Shown: one piece after another, positions 6,666-14,799 of the stretch | How positions within the stretch are numbered: the first letter of the stretch is position 1 | Layout of the letters: each line of letters begins with the position of its first letter | Source of the DNA: Sneathiella sp. | Lineage (GTDB): Bacteria > Pseudomonadota > Alphaproteobacteria > Sneathiellales > Sneathiellaceae | Direction: 5' to 3' | NCBI RefSeq assembly: GCF_029233945.1 | Contig: NZ_JARGOQ010000017.1 | Span: forward strand, 1-35,135 | DNA length: 35,135 nt | Notes under the pieces: model-generated | Databases searched by the model: none | Told to the model about the DNA's origin: nothing | Seen by the model: only the letters and a program-made list of their open reading frames with translations | Program-made: the position numbers and the translations under genes

Positions 6666-7979
6666 ATGACAGAACCAATTTTTCTGGGCATTGCGGGTAT
6701 TGTATCTGTCCTAGCAATCGGCGCCGCAGGAATTCCGGTTGCCTATGCTCTTATGACAGTCGGCATCGTAGGGATGTGGTATGTCGGGGGTGTGAGCTTT
6801 CTGGGAACGACGATCAAAATGCTCCCTTATGCCGTGATGAGCAATTATTCGTTTGCCGTTATCCCGATGTTCCTGTTGATGGGAGCGCTGGCCTCCACCG
6901 CGGATATAACGACGGAACTTTATTCATTTGCAAACAGGTTACTGGCCCGGGTACGGGGCGGACTACTTATGGCGACGGTCGTTGCCTCTGCTATTTTCGC
7001 GGCTATCTCAGGTTCGACCATCGTCAATGCAAGTGTGTTTACACGTATTGCTTTACCGGAAATGAAGAAGTTCGGCTATGACCTTGGCATCAGTGCAGGC
7101 TGCATTGCGGCGGCTGGAACATTCGCCGCGTTGATCCCTCCTTCCATCAGTCTGGTCATTGTTGGTCTTTTGACGGAAGCCTCTATTGGTGCCTTGCTGA
7201 TTGCGGGGATTGTGCCGGGTATTTTAACAGCCGTGATGTATATTCTGGGCATTGCCGTTTTTGTTCGCCTCAAGCCATCTCTTGTCCCATCGGGTGTTCC
7301 GGATATTCCGCAGGTGTCTATGTTTAAGGCAATGTTGAGTATTGGCCCAGCTCTCTTGCTTATGTTCATTGTGCTTGGCGGTATTTATACCGGGGTGATG
7401 TTTCCGTCTTCCGCAGGGGCTGTCGGTGCGGCCGGTGCTTTGCTGATTGCAGTGGCCCGTCGGAAAATGAATTTTGAAAAATTATGGATGGTTGTGCGGT
7501 CATCGGCCGGTTCAACTGCGACATTATTCTTTATCGTCATCGGAGGCCTGTTCTTTTCACGCTTTCTGACATTTGGGGGCTTTATTCACGAGATAACAGG
7601 TCTTGTCTCGACATGGCAGCTATCGCAAACACAATTTCTTATTGCTCTATCCCTTCTGTATCTTTTGCTTGGAATGTTCCTCGATACGCTTTCGATCCTG
7701 CTGGTTACAATTCCCTTCCTGTTTCCAATTGCGCTCAGCCTGGGCATTAATGAAATCTGGTTTGGCATCCTCGTGGTGAAGCTCATAGAGATTGCCGCCA
7801 TCACGCCACCGGTTGGTTTGAATCTGTTTGCGGTGATGGGAGCGTCGGAGAAAAGAATATCCTCTAAAGTGATAATGACCGGGGTTATCCCTTTTATAAT
7901 TATCGAGTTAATGACTTTGGGTCTGATAATTTATTTCCCGGCTATAGCTACATGGCTTCCGTCTGAAATGATGAAGTAA
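6666..7979 (+). CDS. dctM: TRAP transporter large permease, DctM family (system 1)
   Basis: A 437-residue polytopic permease with about 12 membrane segments, standard DctM length. Family features include GIPVAYALMTVG near the start, the segment AISGSTIVNASVFTRIALPEM, the reentrant-type AALIPPSISLVIVG and, near the C-terminus, AITPPVGLNLFAVMG. It belongs to the ion-transporter superfamily and couples sodium entry to solute uptake. The downstream reductase gene starts 61 bp later on the same strand, so the operon probably continues. Confidence 0.93.
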   Translation: MTEPIFLGIAGIVSVLAIGAAGIPVAYALMTVGIVGMWYVGGVSFLGTTIKMLPYAVMSNYSFAVIPMFLLMGALASTADITTELYSFANRLLARVRGGLLMATVVASAIFAAISGSTIVNASVFTRIALPEMKKFGYDLGISAGCIAAAGTFAALIPPSISLVIVGLLTEASIGALLIAGIVPGILTAVMYILGIAVFVRLKPSLVPSGVPDIPQVSMFKAMLSIGPALLLMFIVLGGIYTGVMFPSSAGAVGAAGALLIAVARRKMNFEKLWMVVRSSAGSTATLFFIVIGGLFFSRFLTFGGFIHEITGLVSTWQLSQTQFLIALSLLYLLLGMFLDTLSILLVTIPFLFPIALSLGINEIWFGILVVKLIEIAAITPPVGLNLFAVMGASEKRISSKVIMTGVIPFIIIELMTLGLIIYFPAIATWLPSEMMK

Positions 7980-8040
7980 GCTTATGCAATTCAGCTACTT
8001 GCAAGAACCAATAAACAAACAGAGATTTAGAGAGCAATAG

Positions 8041-8997
8041 ATGTCAATCACCATGCGGGACGTGTTCATATATTCTATGACGTTTGAAGCAGTGGATATT
8101 CTTCGAATTGAACTACGGTTACCTGATGGCGGGGATTTGCCAGCATTCACCTCCGGGTCACATATTAATCTGAAGCTGAATGACAAGCTAACCCGGTCCT
8201 ATTCCTTGATTAATGATGCCAGTGAGCGGCATCGGTACTTGATCGCTGTACATAAGGATGAGCACGGACGGGGTGGATCGCGCTATCTGCATGAAACAGC
8301 ACGGGTTGGACAAAAATTGCAATGCAGTGAACCTGTAAACGCCTTTCCATTGAATGAAGACGCGAACATGTCGGTGCTTATTGCCGGAGGGATCGGAATT
8401 ACTCCGATCTGGAGCATGATCCAGAGGTTGGAGGTTCTGGGCAAGAAATGGGAGCTGCATTACAGAGCGCGCTCCCGCGAAAAGGCGGCGTTGCTAACGG
8501 AATTGGAGGCCTTGGGCCGCACAAGGAATATCAATATTAGCTATAGCAACGAAACCATGCGTGATATGTGTGATGTTAGAGCGATTATCGCAAATGCACC
8601 AGATGATGCCGATTTATACTGCTGCGGCCCATTGGAAATGCTGGAGGTTTTTGACGAAGTATGCGCGCCTTTAGATGTGTCCCGCGTGCATACAGAGCGC
8701 TTCCAGGCGGATGGTGAGATTGCTGTTCAAGGTGGTTTCATATTGAAGGCCGTCAAAAGCAATATGGAATTGGAGGTTAAGGAAGGGCAAACAATTCTGC
8801 AGGTTCTTCGTGATGCAGGCCTTGATCCGGCATATTCATGTGAGTCCGGTCTCTGCGGCGAATGTCAGACGCGTGTGATTTCTGGCGAACCGGATCATCA
8901 GGATCTTTATCTGACCGAAGAAGAAAAAGAGTCCGGAGAGAGTATCATGATCTGCTGCTCCGGCTCCCTCACGCCTATCCTCGAAATAGATCAATAG
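8041..8997 (+). CDS. Rieske oxygenase reductase, phthalate-dioxygenase-reductase type (VanB-like)
   Basis: A 318-residue electron transfer protein with the order flavin domain, NAD domain and plant-type ferredoxin domain. R52-S53-Y54-S55 (RSYSL) binds the flavin, AGGIGITP (115-122) binds NAD(P)H, and CCGP (194-197) is the usual end of the NAD domain. The C-terminal [2Fe-2S] ligands are C267, C272, C275 and C305 in C-x4-C-x2-C-x29-C spacing. It would pass electrons from NADH straight to the Rieske oxygenase at 3721, making a two-component system, although the pair is separated by the TRAP genes. The next gene begins at or just after its stop codon. Confidence 0.92.
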   Translation: MSITMRDVFIYSMTFEAVDILRIELRLPDGGDLPAFTSGSHINLKLNDKLTRSYSLINDASERHRYLIAVHKDEHGRGGSRYLHETARVGQKLQCSEPVNAFPLNEDANMSVLIAGGIGITPIWSMIQRLEVLGKKWELHYRARSREKAALLTELEALGRTRNINISYSNETMRDMCDVRAIIANAPDDADLYCCGPLEMLEVFDEVCAPLDVSRVHTERFQADGEIAVQGGFILKAVKSNMELEVKEGQTILQVLRDAGLDPAYSCESGLCGECQTRVISGEPDHQDLYLTEEEKESGESIMICCSGSLTPILEIDQ

Positions 8998-9014
8998 TGG
9001 GCGAGGTATCTGAA

Positions 9015-9710
9015 GTGGATAAAAGTAAGCAGCTCCACAATTTGATAGAGCATGAGTTCGTCCGTGATGAAGTCTGCGTTATCTCGATCAAGGGCACAGT
9101 GTCAGTTGAAAGTCAGGCAAACTTGAACAGGGACTTATGCAAGTTGCTGAGTGATATGTATGAAGGGCCTGTAAAGTTTGTTGTATTCCAAGGAAATTTA
9201 AGCAGAGATTATCCTGATGACTTCGTGGCAGGAACACCGGCGCCAGGAAATTTTTTTGCCAACCAAATGCAGGCGGATATGATGCAAGACTTAATATCTA
9301 GAGCGCCATATTTCTCCTTATACAGGGTGGCAGGCTTTATTGAGGATCTGTGTGCCGATATCGCGGTTTCATGCGATTGGCGGTTGATGTCGGATGCTAG
9401 CCAAATATGTTTCGCGGCGCAACGAAGCTTGAACGAAGTAAAAATCGCTTCACGCCTTGCCGAGCTGGTCGGGAATTTCAGGGCCTTTGACATGATCCTG
9501 CGCCGCCGCATCATCTCCGCAAGAGAGGCCTTAGAGATAAGTTTAGCGCTTCCGGAAGCTCAATTCGAAGATGACATTGCCGGCTTGGAGATGCAGGCTT
9601 TGACTGTAAGAAAAGAGTCGATTGCCATCATGCGTCGGGCCGTCAGGGGCCCTTTGCCAAATGATATCAGCGTTGAACGGATTGTGAGCTCGGTCGCAGC
9701 GGCGAGTTAG
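9015..9710 (+). CDS. Degenerate crotonase-like protein, probably non-catalytic as a hydratase
   Basis: About 231 residues. The segment YRVAGFIEDLCADIAVSCDW matches the place of the crotonase signature (small residue-GxxxGGG-x-E/D...CD) but lacks the triple-Gly oxyanion hole and the catalytic Glu. The rest follows the crotonase length and helical C-terminus only loosely. GTG 9015 is preferred because GAGG lies at 9002-9005; a GTG at 8997 overlapping the reductase stop is the alternative, and any start further upstream would lie inside the reductase gene. It may be a scaffold or accessory partner of the other crotonase (2970), or have a new activity. It ends 17 bp from the convergent GntR gene. 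Confidence 0.65.
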   Translation: MDKSKQLHNLIEHEFVRDEVCVISIKGTVSVESQANLNRDLCKLLSDMYEGPVKFVVFQGNLSRDYPDDFVAGTPAPGNFFANQMQADMMQDLISRAPYFSLYRVAGFIEDLCADIAVSCDWRLMSDASQICFAAQRSLNEVKIASRLAELVGNFRAFDMILRRRIISAREALEISLALPEAQFEDDIAGLEMQALTVRKESIAIMRRAVRGPLPNDISVERIVSSVAAAS

Positions 9711-9727
9711 AGTTTGACGATAAGAGC

Positions 9728-10405
9728 TTACTGATACGGACTATTCATAAACTTTAAAAAATCCTCTGTTGCGCGAACGATATGTGTTCTTGCGGCCCGT
9801 TCTGCGCGCTCCGGATCCCGTTTTTCAAGCGCATCGAGGATTTCCAGGTGTTCGTTCAGGCGTCTTAGCGAGATTTCCCTTTTCTCTTCCGAGTTGCGCC
9901 AGACTTCCCAGCCTTTTTGCTTAAGCCTTAAAAAGGCCGTATCCAGATGCCGCCACTGAGCTTGCACAACCCAGTTTCCACATGAGTCTGTGATGGTTTT
10001 GTGCAATTCGTGACTCAACTGGCTGTGAGCCTCGGATTCAGCCATTTCCGGGTTATCAAGCATGCTTTCGAATTTTTCCTTGAGTTCTGCGATGAGATTG
10101 CCCGGCATTAGCTTTGCCGAAAGCCTCGCGGCGAGACCGTCAACGATTTCCCGAAGCTGATTGATGTTTCTTACCTCATCAATATTGAGCGGCCGGATTA
10201 TGGCACCACGCCCGTCAATTAGATCCACAAGGAAGTCACGCTCAATGGCGCTAAGGGCTTCTCGTACAGGTGTTCGGCTAACACCTAGATCTCTTGCAAA
10301 TTCGGAAATTTGCACAAGCTCTCCGGGAGCATATTTGCCTGTTATAATAGCCTTTTTAAGCCGCTCGTATGTATCCATTCGAACAGCGCCATACTTGTTC
10401 TTCAT
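9728..10405 (-). CDS. GntR-family transcriptional regulator, FadR/FCD subfamily
   Basis: A 225-residue regulator. The winged helix-turn-helix spans about residues 8-75 (DTYERLKKAI ... ARDLGVSRTPVREAL). The C-terminal all-helical FCD domain runs from about 80 to 215, with H135, H186 and H208 as candidate metal or ligand-binding residues. Such proteins usually repress a neighbouring catabolic operon until an organic acid or acyl-CoA is bound. The gene is convergent to the oxygenase/TRAP operon, and an inverted repeat sits in that operon's promoter (1691-1705), a plausible target. An inverted repeat CATTG-N7-CAATG at 10448-10464 lies upstream of its own start and could serve autoregulation. Confidence 0.9.
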   Translation of the reverse strand: MKNKYGAVRMDTYERLKKAIITGKYAPGELVQISEFARDLGVSRTPVREALSAIERDFLVDLIDGRGAIIRPLNIDEVRNINQLREIVDGLAARLSAKLMPGNLIAELKEKFESMLDNPEMAESEAHSQLSHELHKTITDSCGNWVVQAQWRHLDTAFLRLKQKGWEVWRNSEEKREISLRRLNEHLEILDALEKRDPERAERAARTHIVRATEDFLKFMNSPYQ

Positions 10406-10656
10406 ATGAAATTCTCAAAGTTCATGTAATTCAGCGTGGTACTATGCCATTGCTTATGACAATGTTTTGAAACCCTTAGTCAATTGTCGTCTGACCATAT
10501 CTGAAAGTTGAAGCAGCCATGCATTTGATTGCAGGTCGCAGATCACTAGAAACAGCCTGAACTCACCCTGAATTGGAAGTTATAGGCAAACCGAATTCAT
10601 GTAAAGTATAGGCATTGTCGGCAGAAACTTGTTTGATGGCCATTTGCTTGTTGATT
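10406..10656. other. Upstream region of the GntR gene, no gene seen
   Basis: No coding region is supported. On the minus strand a TTGACT (10483-10478) could be a -35 box for the GntR gene, but the -10 is poor. The 11-bp word TAGGCATTGTC occurs at 10609-10619 and again at 10656-10666, where it abuts an IS110-type right end. Confidence 0.4.
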
Positions 10657-10666
10657 AGGCATTGTC

Positions 10667-10713
10667 ATCTATGGACACCTCCTGAAATGCAAGAGTTTTT
10701 TGATCTGAAGCAG
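10667..10713 (-). mobile_element. IS110-family right-end remnant
   Basis: In reverse orientation this stretch repeats the right end of the IS110-family element at 1477-1511: the subterminal repeat GGACACCTCCTG (10673-10684, one change from the intact copy) and the following 30 or so bases ending near TGATCTGAAGCAG. It then loses similarity. No transposase or guide-RNA part remains. The outer flank is GGCATTGTC (10658-10666), close to the GGTGTTGTC that flanks the intact element. Confidence 0.7.
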
Positions 10714-10736
10714 GGCTGGTTCTAAGGCAATACTCC

Positions 10737-10801
10737 GGTGTTGTCACATTAACTTACGGTAGGCGCGGAGAAACCGAAGTAACAATACTCAGGCAGCGGT
10801 A
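10737..10801 (-). mobile_element. IS6-family end remnant
   Basis: The terminal repeat GGTGTTGTCACATTAACTT (10737-10755) is followed by about 45 bp that align with the same end of the complete element at 10803-10866 (shared TAGGCGC, GAAACC, AGGCAGC). In the reverse direction the last codons and stop of a transposase gene are visible (GCTGCCTGA). The rest of this copy is missing, replaced by the complete IS6 element. It lies in the same orientation as the copy at the left edge of the window. Confidence 0.7.
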
Positions 10802-10802
10802 G

Positions 10803-11606
10803 GGTGTTGTTACATTAACTTCCTTTAGGCGCAATGAAACCCTAGTGCTGATATTTAGGCAGCTTTGCTTGCAGATACCCAAGCACCAAATGCTTCAGCG
10901 CGATAATGTTTGAGGTGAGATCGACTGATTAAGTGACGTTGAAAGTAAAAGCTATTGTAAGTCGCGGATTGGATATTGAGAAATCTTTGGGCGGATCCCG
11001 GTGACTTAAATCTCAGCATCTTTCGTTCTCTTCCTCTGACAGGAAGATGTGAATTTTCAGCTCGGTTGTTCGATCGCTTGGAGTCGATATGCTCAGCAGT
11101 TAAGCCTAAGATTCGAAATGCCTTGTGATAGGATTTCAGCTTATCTGTGACGACTTGTGTTGGCGCGAAACCCTGCTTCTTCAATAATTTTCTCATCAGT
11201 TTTAAGGCAGCTTTGGCGTTTCGCCCTGGTTGTATAAGGAAATCCAGGACTTCACCTTTGCTGTCGACAGCACGCCATAGCCAATGTCGTTTACCACGAA
11301 TAACAATGACCATTTCATCCAGATGCCAGATATCGTTGGGAGAAGGGCGGTTGGATCTCAGATTTCTGGCTATTGGGTCGTCAAACTTTAGAAACCATCT
11401 TCGAATTGTTTCGTATGAAATATCTAGGCCTCGCTCGGCCAATAGATCTTCTACATCTCGATAGCTCAGCGTAAATCGAGCATAAAGCCAAACTGCATGC
11501 TGTATAATGTAAGGCGGAAAACGGTGGCGCCGATAGGAGATCTTTTTCATCGAAGAAGATTAATCCAGCGTTGGATCATTTTCTACGAAGTTAATGTGAC
11601 GATACC
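10803..11606 (-). mobile_element. Complete IS6-family insertion sequence, 804 bp
   Basis: Terminal inverted repeats GGTGTTGTTACATTAACTTC (10803-10822) and, on the other strand, GGTATCGTCACATTAACTTC (11606-11587) agree at 17 of 20 positions and enclose a single transposase gene. Length is typical for IS6. The 8 bases on either side (AGCGGTAG and AGTATGCT) are not a duplication, so it arrived by recombination or cointegrate resolution, or flanks were rearranged later. Confidence 0.85.
10855..11550 (-). CDS. IS6-family DDE transposase
   Basis: A 231-residue transposase. An N-terminal helix-turn-helix region (FTLSYRDVEDLLAERGLDIS, about 26-45) precedes an rve/DDE catalytic domain with D78 in DIWHLDEM, D136 in QVVTDKLKSY and E165 in NNRAENSH as candidate catalytic residues. 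The ERKMLRFKS segment after the Glu is typical of the family. The reading frame is intact with both terminal repeats present, so the element may be active. IS6 elements move by cointegrate formation and often assemble direct-repeat transposons, which fits the second same-orientation copy at the left edge. Confidence 0.92.
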   Translation of the reverse strand: MKKISYRRHRFPPYIIQHAVWLYARFTLSYRDVEDLLAERGLDISYETIRRWFLKFDDPIARNLRSNRPSPNDIWHLDEMVIVIRGKRHWLWRAVDSKGEVLDFLIQPGRNAKAALKLMRKLLKKQGFAPTQVVTDKLKSYHKAFRILGLTAEHIDSKRSNNRAENSHLPVRGRERKMLRFKSPGSAQRFLNIQSATYNSFYFQRHLISRSHLKHYRAEAFGAWVSASKAA

Positions 11607-11614
11607 AGTATGCT

Positions 11615-11628
11615 TCCATAGATGACAA
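11615..11628 (+). repeat. IS110 right-junction-like word
   Basis: TCCATAGATGACAA is identical to 1503-1516, the point where the intact IS110-family element leaves off and its target begins. Only 14 bp are shared, so this may be a scar of a third insertion or a chance match; the nearby IS pile-up favours a scar. Confidence 0.4.
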
Positions 11629-11645
11629 AAACCAAGATTGAATTT

Positions 11646-13195
11646 TTAGAATGACACCGGGGGCCAATTTGCCATTCGGTGCTCACCGACACCATTTGTC
11701 AGTGACCGGCTGTGAATGGCAAGCCTAGAAATCAAATAAGATCGAGTATCTCTTGGGTCTATTATTGCATGAGCAAAATAGGGTTCCGCGAGACTATAAG
11801 GCGTGGTATCTGCCGATAATTCTGTTGCTAAATGTTCAAGTGATTTCCCATTGTCGTCAGCGTTCCCAGTAAAAATAACACTCGCAGCAATTTTGGGATC
11901 CATAAAACTGATTTCCGATGAAAACCATGCTGCTGTTTCATCAGCTTTCCCGCCACCCATGTTGATGTAAGCCTGACCAAAGCTCTTTCTGAGAACGAGT
12001 GCCAGTTTAGGAACTGTCGCCTCTTCAACAGCGGCGAGGAAATTCATGATTTTTCCTGCCATTCCACGTCGTTCCGCCTCCATTCCGATCAAAAATCCAG
12101 GAGTATCTGCCAAGAATATGAGGGGTATATTGAAGCTATCGCAAAGCACAACAAAATTGGTGATCTTTGAACAAGAACCAGCATCGAGTGCGCCGCCCTT
12201 GTATCTAGGGTTGGTTGCGATCACACCAATAGACTGGCCGTTGAGTCGCGCCAATCCCGTCACGGCTGAGCGAGCAAAGCTCCCTTTCAGTTCAAAAAAA
12301 CTACCAGGATCGACTACCGCTTCAATAGCAAGACGGATATCATAGGTTTTGCGGCGTTCATCCGGAATCAAATTTGGCAGTTCTACTGCTGCCTTATCCG
12401 CGCCAGAGGGCACAGAAATGCGCGTTGGCGCGACACGATTATGATCGGGTAGATAAGATAAGAATTTTCTGATTGCTTCTAGTGCCTCGTGATCGCTATC
12501 AACAATTTTATCGACAAGACCGGTAATTTTACCGTGGACTTGCGCACCGCCGAGCTCCTCTAGTGATCCCGCTTCCCCAATTGAGCCAGAAGTGACATTA
12601 GGGCTCGACACTGCCAAAATCGCGTCGCGACGCATTATCGTAAAATCAGACATGACGCACACGAACGCACCGCGACCATAGGTAAGGCCTAAAACGCCAG
12701 CTGCTGTTGGAACAACACGCCGACGAAAATAGTATCCTGACTCCCCACCGGCACCTATGCCCGCCGCGCCCATAACGTCTGGAAGTCGCCCGCCGCCACA
12801 CTCCATCAGATTTACCAGCGGATGACCATTGCTATTACAAAGATCCCGAATATGATTATATTTTTTATCTGAATTCTTCCTGATGAAGCAGCCGCTGTGG
12901 AAAAATCAGCAGCATTGATACCCATTACACGACCGTCAACGCGCCCAAATCCGCAAACAGCAGCGTCGCCCGGCGTACGGTTACGCATTTCCGGATTGAT
13001 GCTAGTCGCAAAAAGGCCAAACTCTTCAAAACTATCGGGCTCAACCAACTCACGGATGCGTTCGCGTGCGTTTAGAATACCCCTAGACTTTCGTTCCGAT
13101 AGATGTCGGGCAGATCCCATTCCTTCAGCTTTTTCTTTTCGTTTTTTAAATTCTGAAAAATTTCTATCAAAACTCATCCCTAGTCTCACTTTCAT
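11646..13195 (-). pseudogene. Acyl-CoA carboxylase carboxyltransferase (beta) subunit, frameshifted
   Basis: Two adjacent minus-strand frames (13195-12812 and 12866-11646) are the two parts of one carboxyltransferase of about 510 residues, normal for PccB/MccB-type subunits. The first part holds the N-terminal ARERI and FGRVDGR segments and then runs into nonsense and a stop at 12812. The second frame continues the family sequence without a break from the A6 run at 12866-12861 (HIRDLCNSNGHPLVNLMECG), then GYYFRRRVVPTAAGVLG and, in the second crotonase-like half, NPRYKGGALDAGSCSKITNF and FLADTPGFLIGMEAERRGM. A -1 shift at the run restores the whole protein. No biotin carboxylase subunit lies nearby. 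ATG 13177 is an alternative start. Loss of one A, sequencing error or programmed slippage are all possible. Confidence 0.75.
12860..12866 (-). other. Frameshift point / possible slippery heptamer
   Basis: Read on the minus strand the site is A AAA AAT in the zero frame, a permissible -1 slippery heptamer, and the frame needed downstream is exactly -1. The first frame ends at a stop 16 codons later. No stimulatory hairpin is obvious immediately after it, so simple base loss in a homopolymer is the more ordinary reading. Confidence 0.55.
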
Positions 13196-13684
13196 AATTG
13201 GTCATTTTTCTAACTATAGTGCCATAGATTGTTTTTGCGGGCTTTTTTCTCCCTCAACGCTCGATCCTCTAACGGGGCGTCAAACCATCGGGCGCCGTTA
13301 ATCTGGGGCGCCGCTGCCCATCCTTGACGGTATCAAAATGAGATAGAATTTTTGTATTGCCGCCGCAAAGAGGATAACGCCAGTCTCGCATCAATGCAGT
13401 CACGTGGTTTTCCTCCGGCAAAATCTAAAACTACTTGACACCTGACGAAATAATATGAATGAATAGTCAGTCATATTAGTATAAGGAGCGAATCCGACAC
13501 CAAAATCAAGCATTTTGTCTAAATATTATGGCTGATAAACATGGATATGACCACTTCCAAATATTCCGTTTATAATGAATGGATAGTCATATTTCTCAAT
13601 AGTTATGGCAGATTTGCAGAAAAGTTGGATTCAATAAAAAACGAGCCGAATTATAAGTTGCACAATAATAGGAGCAAGATTGAG
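13196..13684. other. Divergent intergenic region between carboxyltransferase and TRAP system 2
   Basis: No convincing gene. It contains two GGCGCC palindromes (13291-13296 and 13307-13312) able to form a hairpin with a 10-base loop, and the TTGACA/palindrome regulatory site at 13435-13478. An in-frame extension of the TRAP gene to 13541 exists, but the signal peptide and ribosome binding site point to 13685. Confidence 0.5.
13435..13478 (+). promoter_or_regulatory. Predicted promoter and TetR-type operator before TRAP system 2
   Basis: TTGACA (13435-13440) is followed by a 28-bp near-palindrome at 13451-13478 whose core is TGAATGA-ATAG-TCAGTCA, with outer arms TAATATGA and TCATATTA. The same core, at the same distance from a TTGACA, occurs at 27752-27796, and related cores at 30878 and 34998. 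It covers the expected -10 region and so should act as a repressor site. The TetR at 34064 is the favoured partner, by inference. Confidence 0.6.
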
Positions 13685-14782
13685 ATGATAAAATCACTGG
13701 CTAAGCGGATAGCAATTTCGCTAATAAGTTTAATGCTGGGGGGAGGGATGGCCGTCACGGCTATGGCCGATGATCCCATTACATTGCGTCTGTCGATGCA
13801 CCAGGCGACCAATTCGCCCGAAAAGAAACGAATTATCGATCCGTTGGTTGAGTTCATTGAATCCAAGAGTGACGGTAAAATTAAGGTTGAGGTTTATGCG
13901 AACGGCACCCTGCACGGTGCAGCTGAAGGGTTCAAGGCGCTTGTCACGGATATCACCGATATCGCCCCGACTTATCCGATCTACCAGTCTCGTAGTTTCG
14001 ACTTAAACCATGTCACGAACCTGCCCCTGGCGTTTCCTAATGCCTATGTTGGCGTGCGTGTTACAGAAGAATTGTACCCTGAGTATCTGGCGGCGGAATG
14101 GGAAAAGTTGGGAGTATATCCTCTGTTCTATCCGGTAACCGCAACGTATGACCTGATCACAACAAAACCCATAGTATCAATTGCCGACCTTAAAGGTATG
14201 AAGATCCGGGGCGGCGGTGCTGCTCTGAATGAAATTATCGAGCGGATGGGTGCGACGCCCGTTACCATCAAGAGCCCCGAAGTTTACGCCGCGTTTCAGC
14301 AGGGCGTTGTTGATGGGCTGTTGTTTAATACGGCGAGTATCCTGTCTTTCCGGCTCGATGAAATCGGTAAATATTACATCCCACTTGGGATTACACGGGT
14401 TGGTATCGCATGGGGTTACAGTCCAAAAACGTTCGCCAACCTTTCACCTGAGCTTCAACAAGTCATGTTTGAGGCCGGACGGGAAGCATCCATACTGTAT
14501 GCCGATTACGTCACTGAAGACACCGATGCTGCAATAGAAGCTATGAAAGAGAAAGGCGTGACGTTCGTGGAACTGCCGCCTGAAGATCTCCAGATGGTAA
14601 AGAATGCAGTTGCGCCAATGTGGGCTAAATTCATCGATGACAATGAGGCGGAAGGCCGGCCAGCAAAGGCCCTGGTTGAGGCATTGCGCGAAAAAACGGA
14701 TAAGTATGGTGCAATGACACGGGAAGAGTTTGTCGAGCTTCAGCGGACTAATCCCGTTCAAGGACTATTTCCCAACAAGTAA
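13685..14782 (+). CDS. dctP: TRAP transporter solute-binding protein, DctP family (system 2)
   Basis: A 365-residue binding protein with a signal peptide (MIKSLAKRIAISLISLMLGG and cleavage after AMA at about residue 28). DLKGMKIRGGG supplies R175 as the carboxylate-binding Arg, and EVYAAFQQGVVDGL follows as in other DctP proteins. I use ATG 13685, with AGGAG at 13670-13674, instead of the 48-codon longer frame from 13541, because the longer form would bury the signal peptide. It is the first gene of a dctPQM set plus a dehydrogenase gene; the spacing to dctQ is only 17 bp, without the hairpin seen in the other two systems. Confidence 0.92.
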   Translation: MIKSLAKRIAISLISLMLGGGMAVTAMADDPITLRLSMHQATNSPEKKRIIDPLVEFIESKSDGKIKVEVYANGTLHGAAEGFKALVTDITDIAPTYPIYQSRSFDLNHVTNLPLAFPNAYVGVRVTEELYPEYLAAEWEKLGVYPLFYPVTATYDLITTKPIVSIADLKGMKIRGGGAALNEIIERMGATPVTIKSPEVYAAFQQGVVDGLLFNTASILSFRLDEIGKYYIPLGITRVGIAWGYSPKTFANLSPELQQVMFEAGREASILYADYVTEDTDAAIEAMKEKGVTFVELPPEDLQMVKNAVAPMWAKFIDDNEAEGRPAKALVEALREKTDKYGAMTREEFVELQRTNPVQGLFPNK

Positions 14783-14799
14783 AGGAAACGAAGAACAGC

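Noticed and set aside
8862-9014. N-terminal extension of the crotonase-like gene into the reductase
   Set aside because: The extension reads basic, low-complexity sequence out of frame with the ferredoxin domain; GTG 9015 has a ribosome binding site.
10609-10666. Two copies of TAGGCATTGTC as the start of a CRISPR-like array
   Set aside because: Only two 11-bp copies, no further repeats, and one is explained by the IS110 junction.
10795-11614. Target-site duplication around the complete IS6 element
   Set aside because: The 8-bp flanks AGCGGTAG and AGTATGCT are not the same.
12897-13301. Plus-strand open frame opposite the carboxyltransferase N-terminus
   Set aside because: Antisense to the homologous coding frame and without family motifs.
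13291-13312. GGCGCC hairpin as a rho-independent terminator
   Set aside because: No U-tract on either strand and no gene ends nearby; it lies between divergent starts.
13541-13684. 48-codon extension of the second DctP protein
   Set aside because: It would place the signal peptide in the interior and overlaps regulatory sequence; AGGAG precedes ATG 13685.
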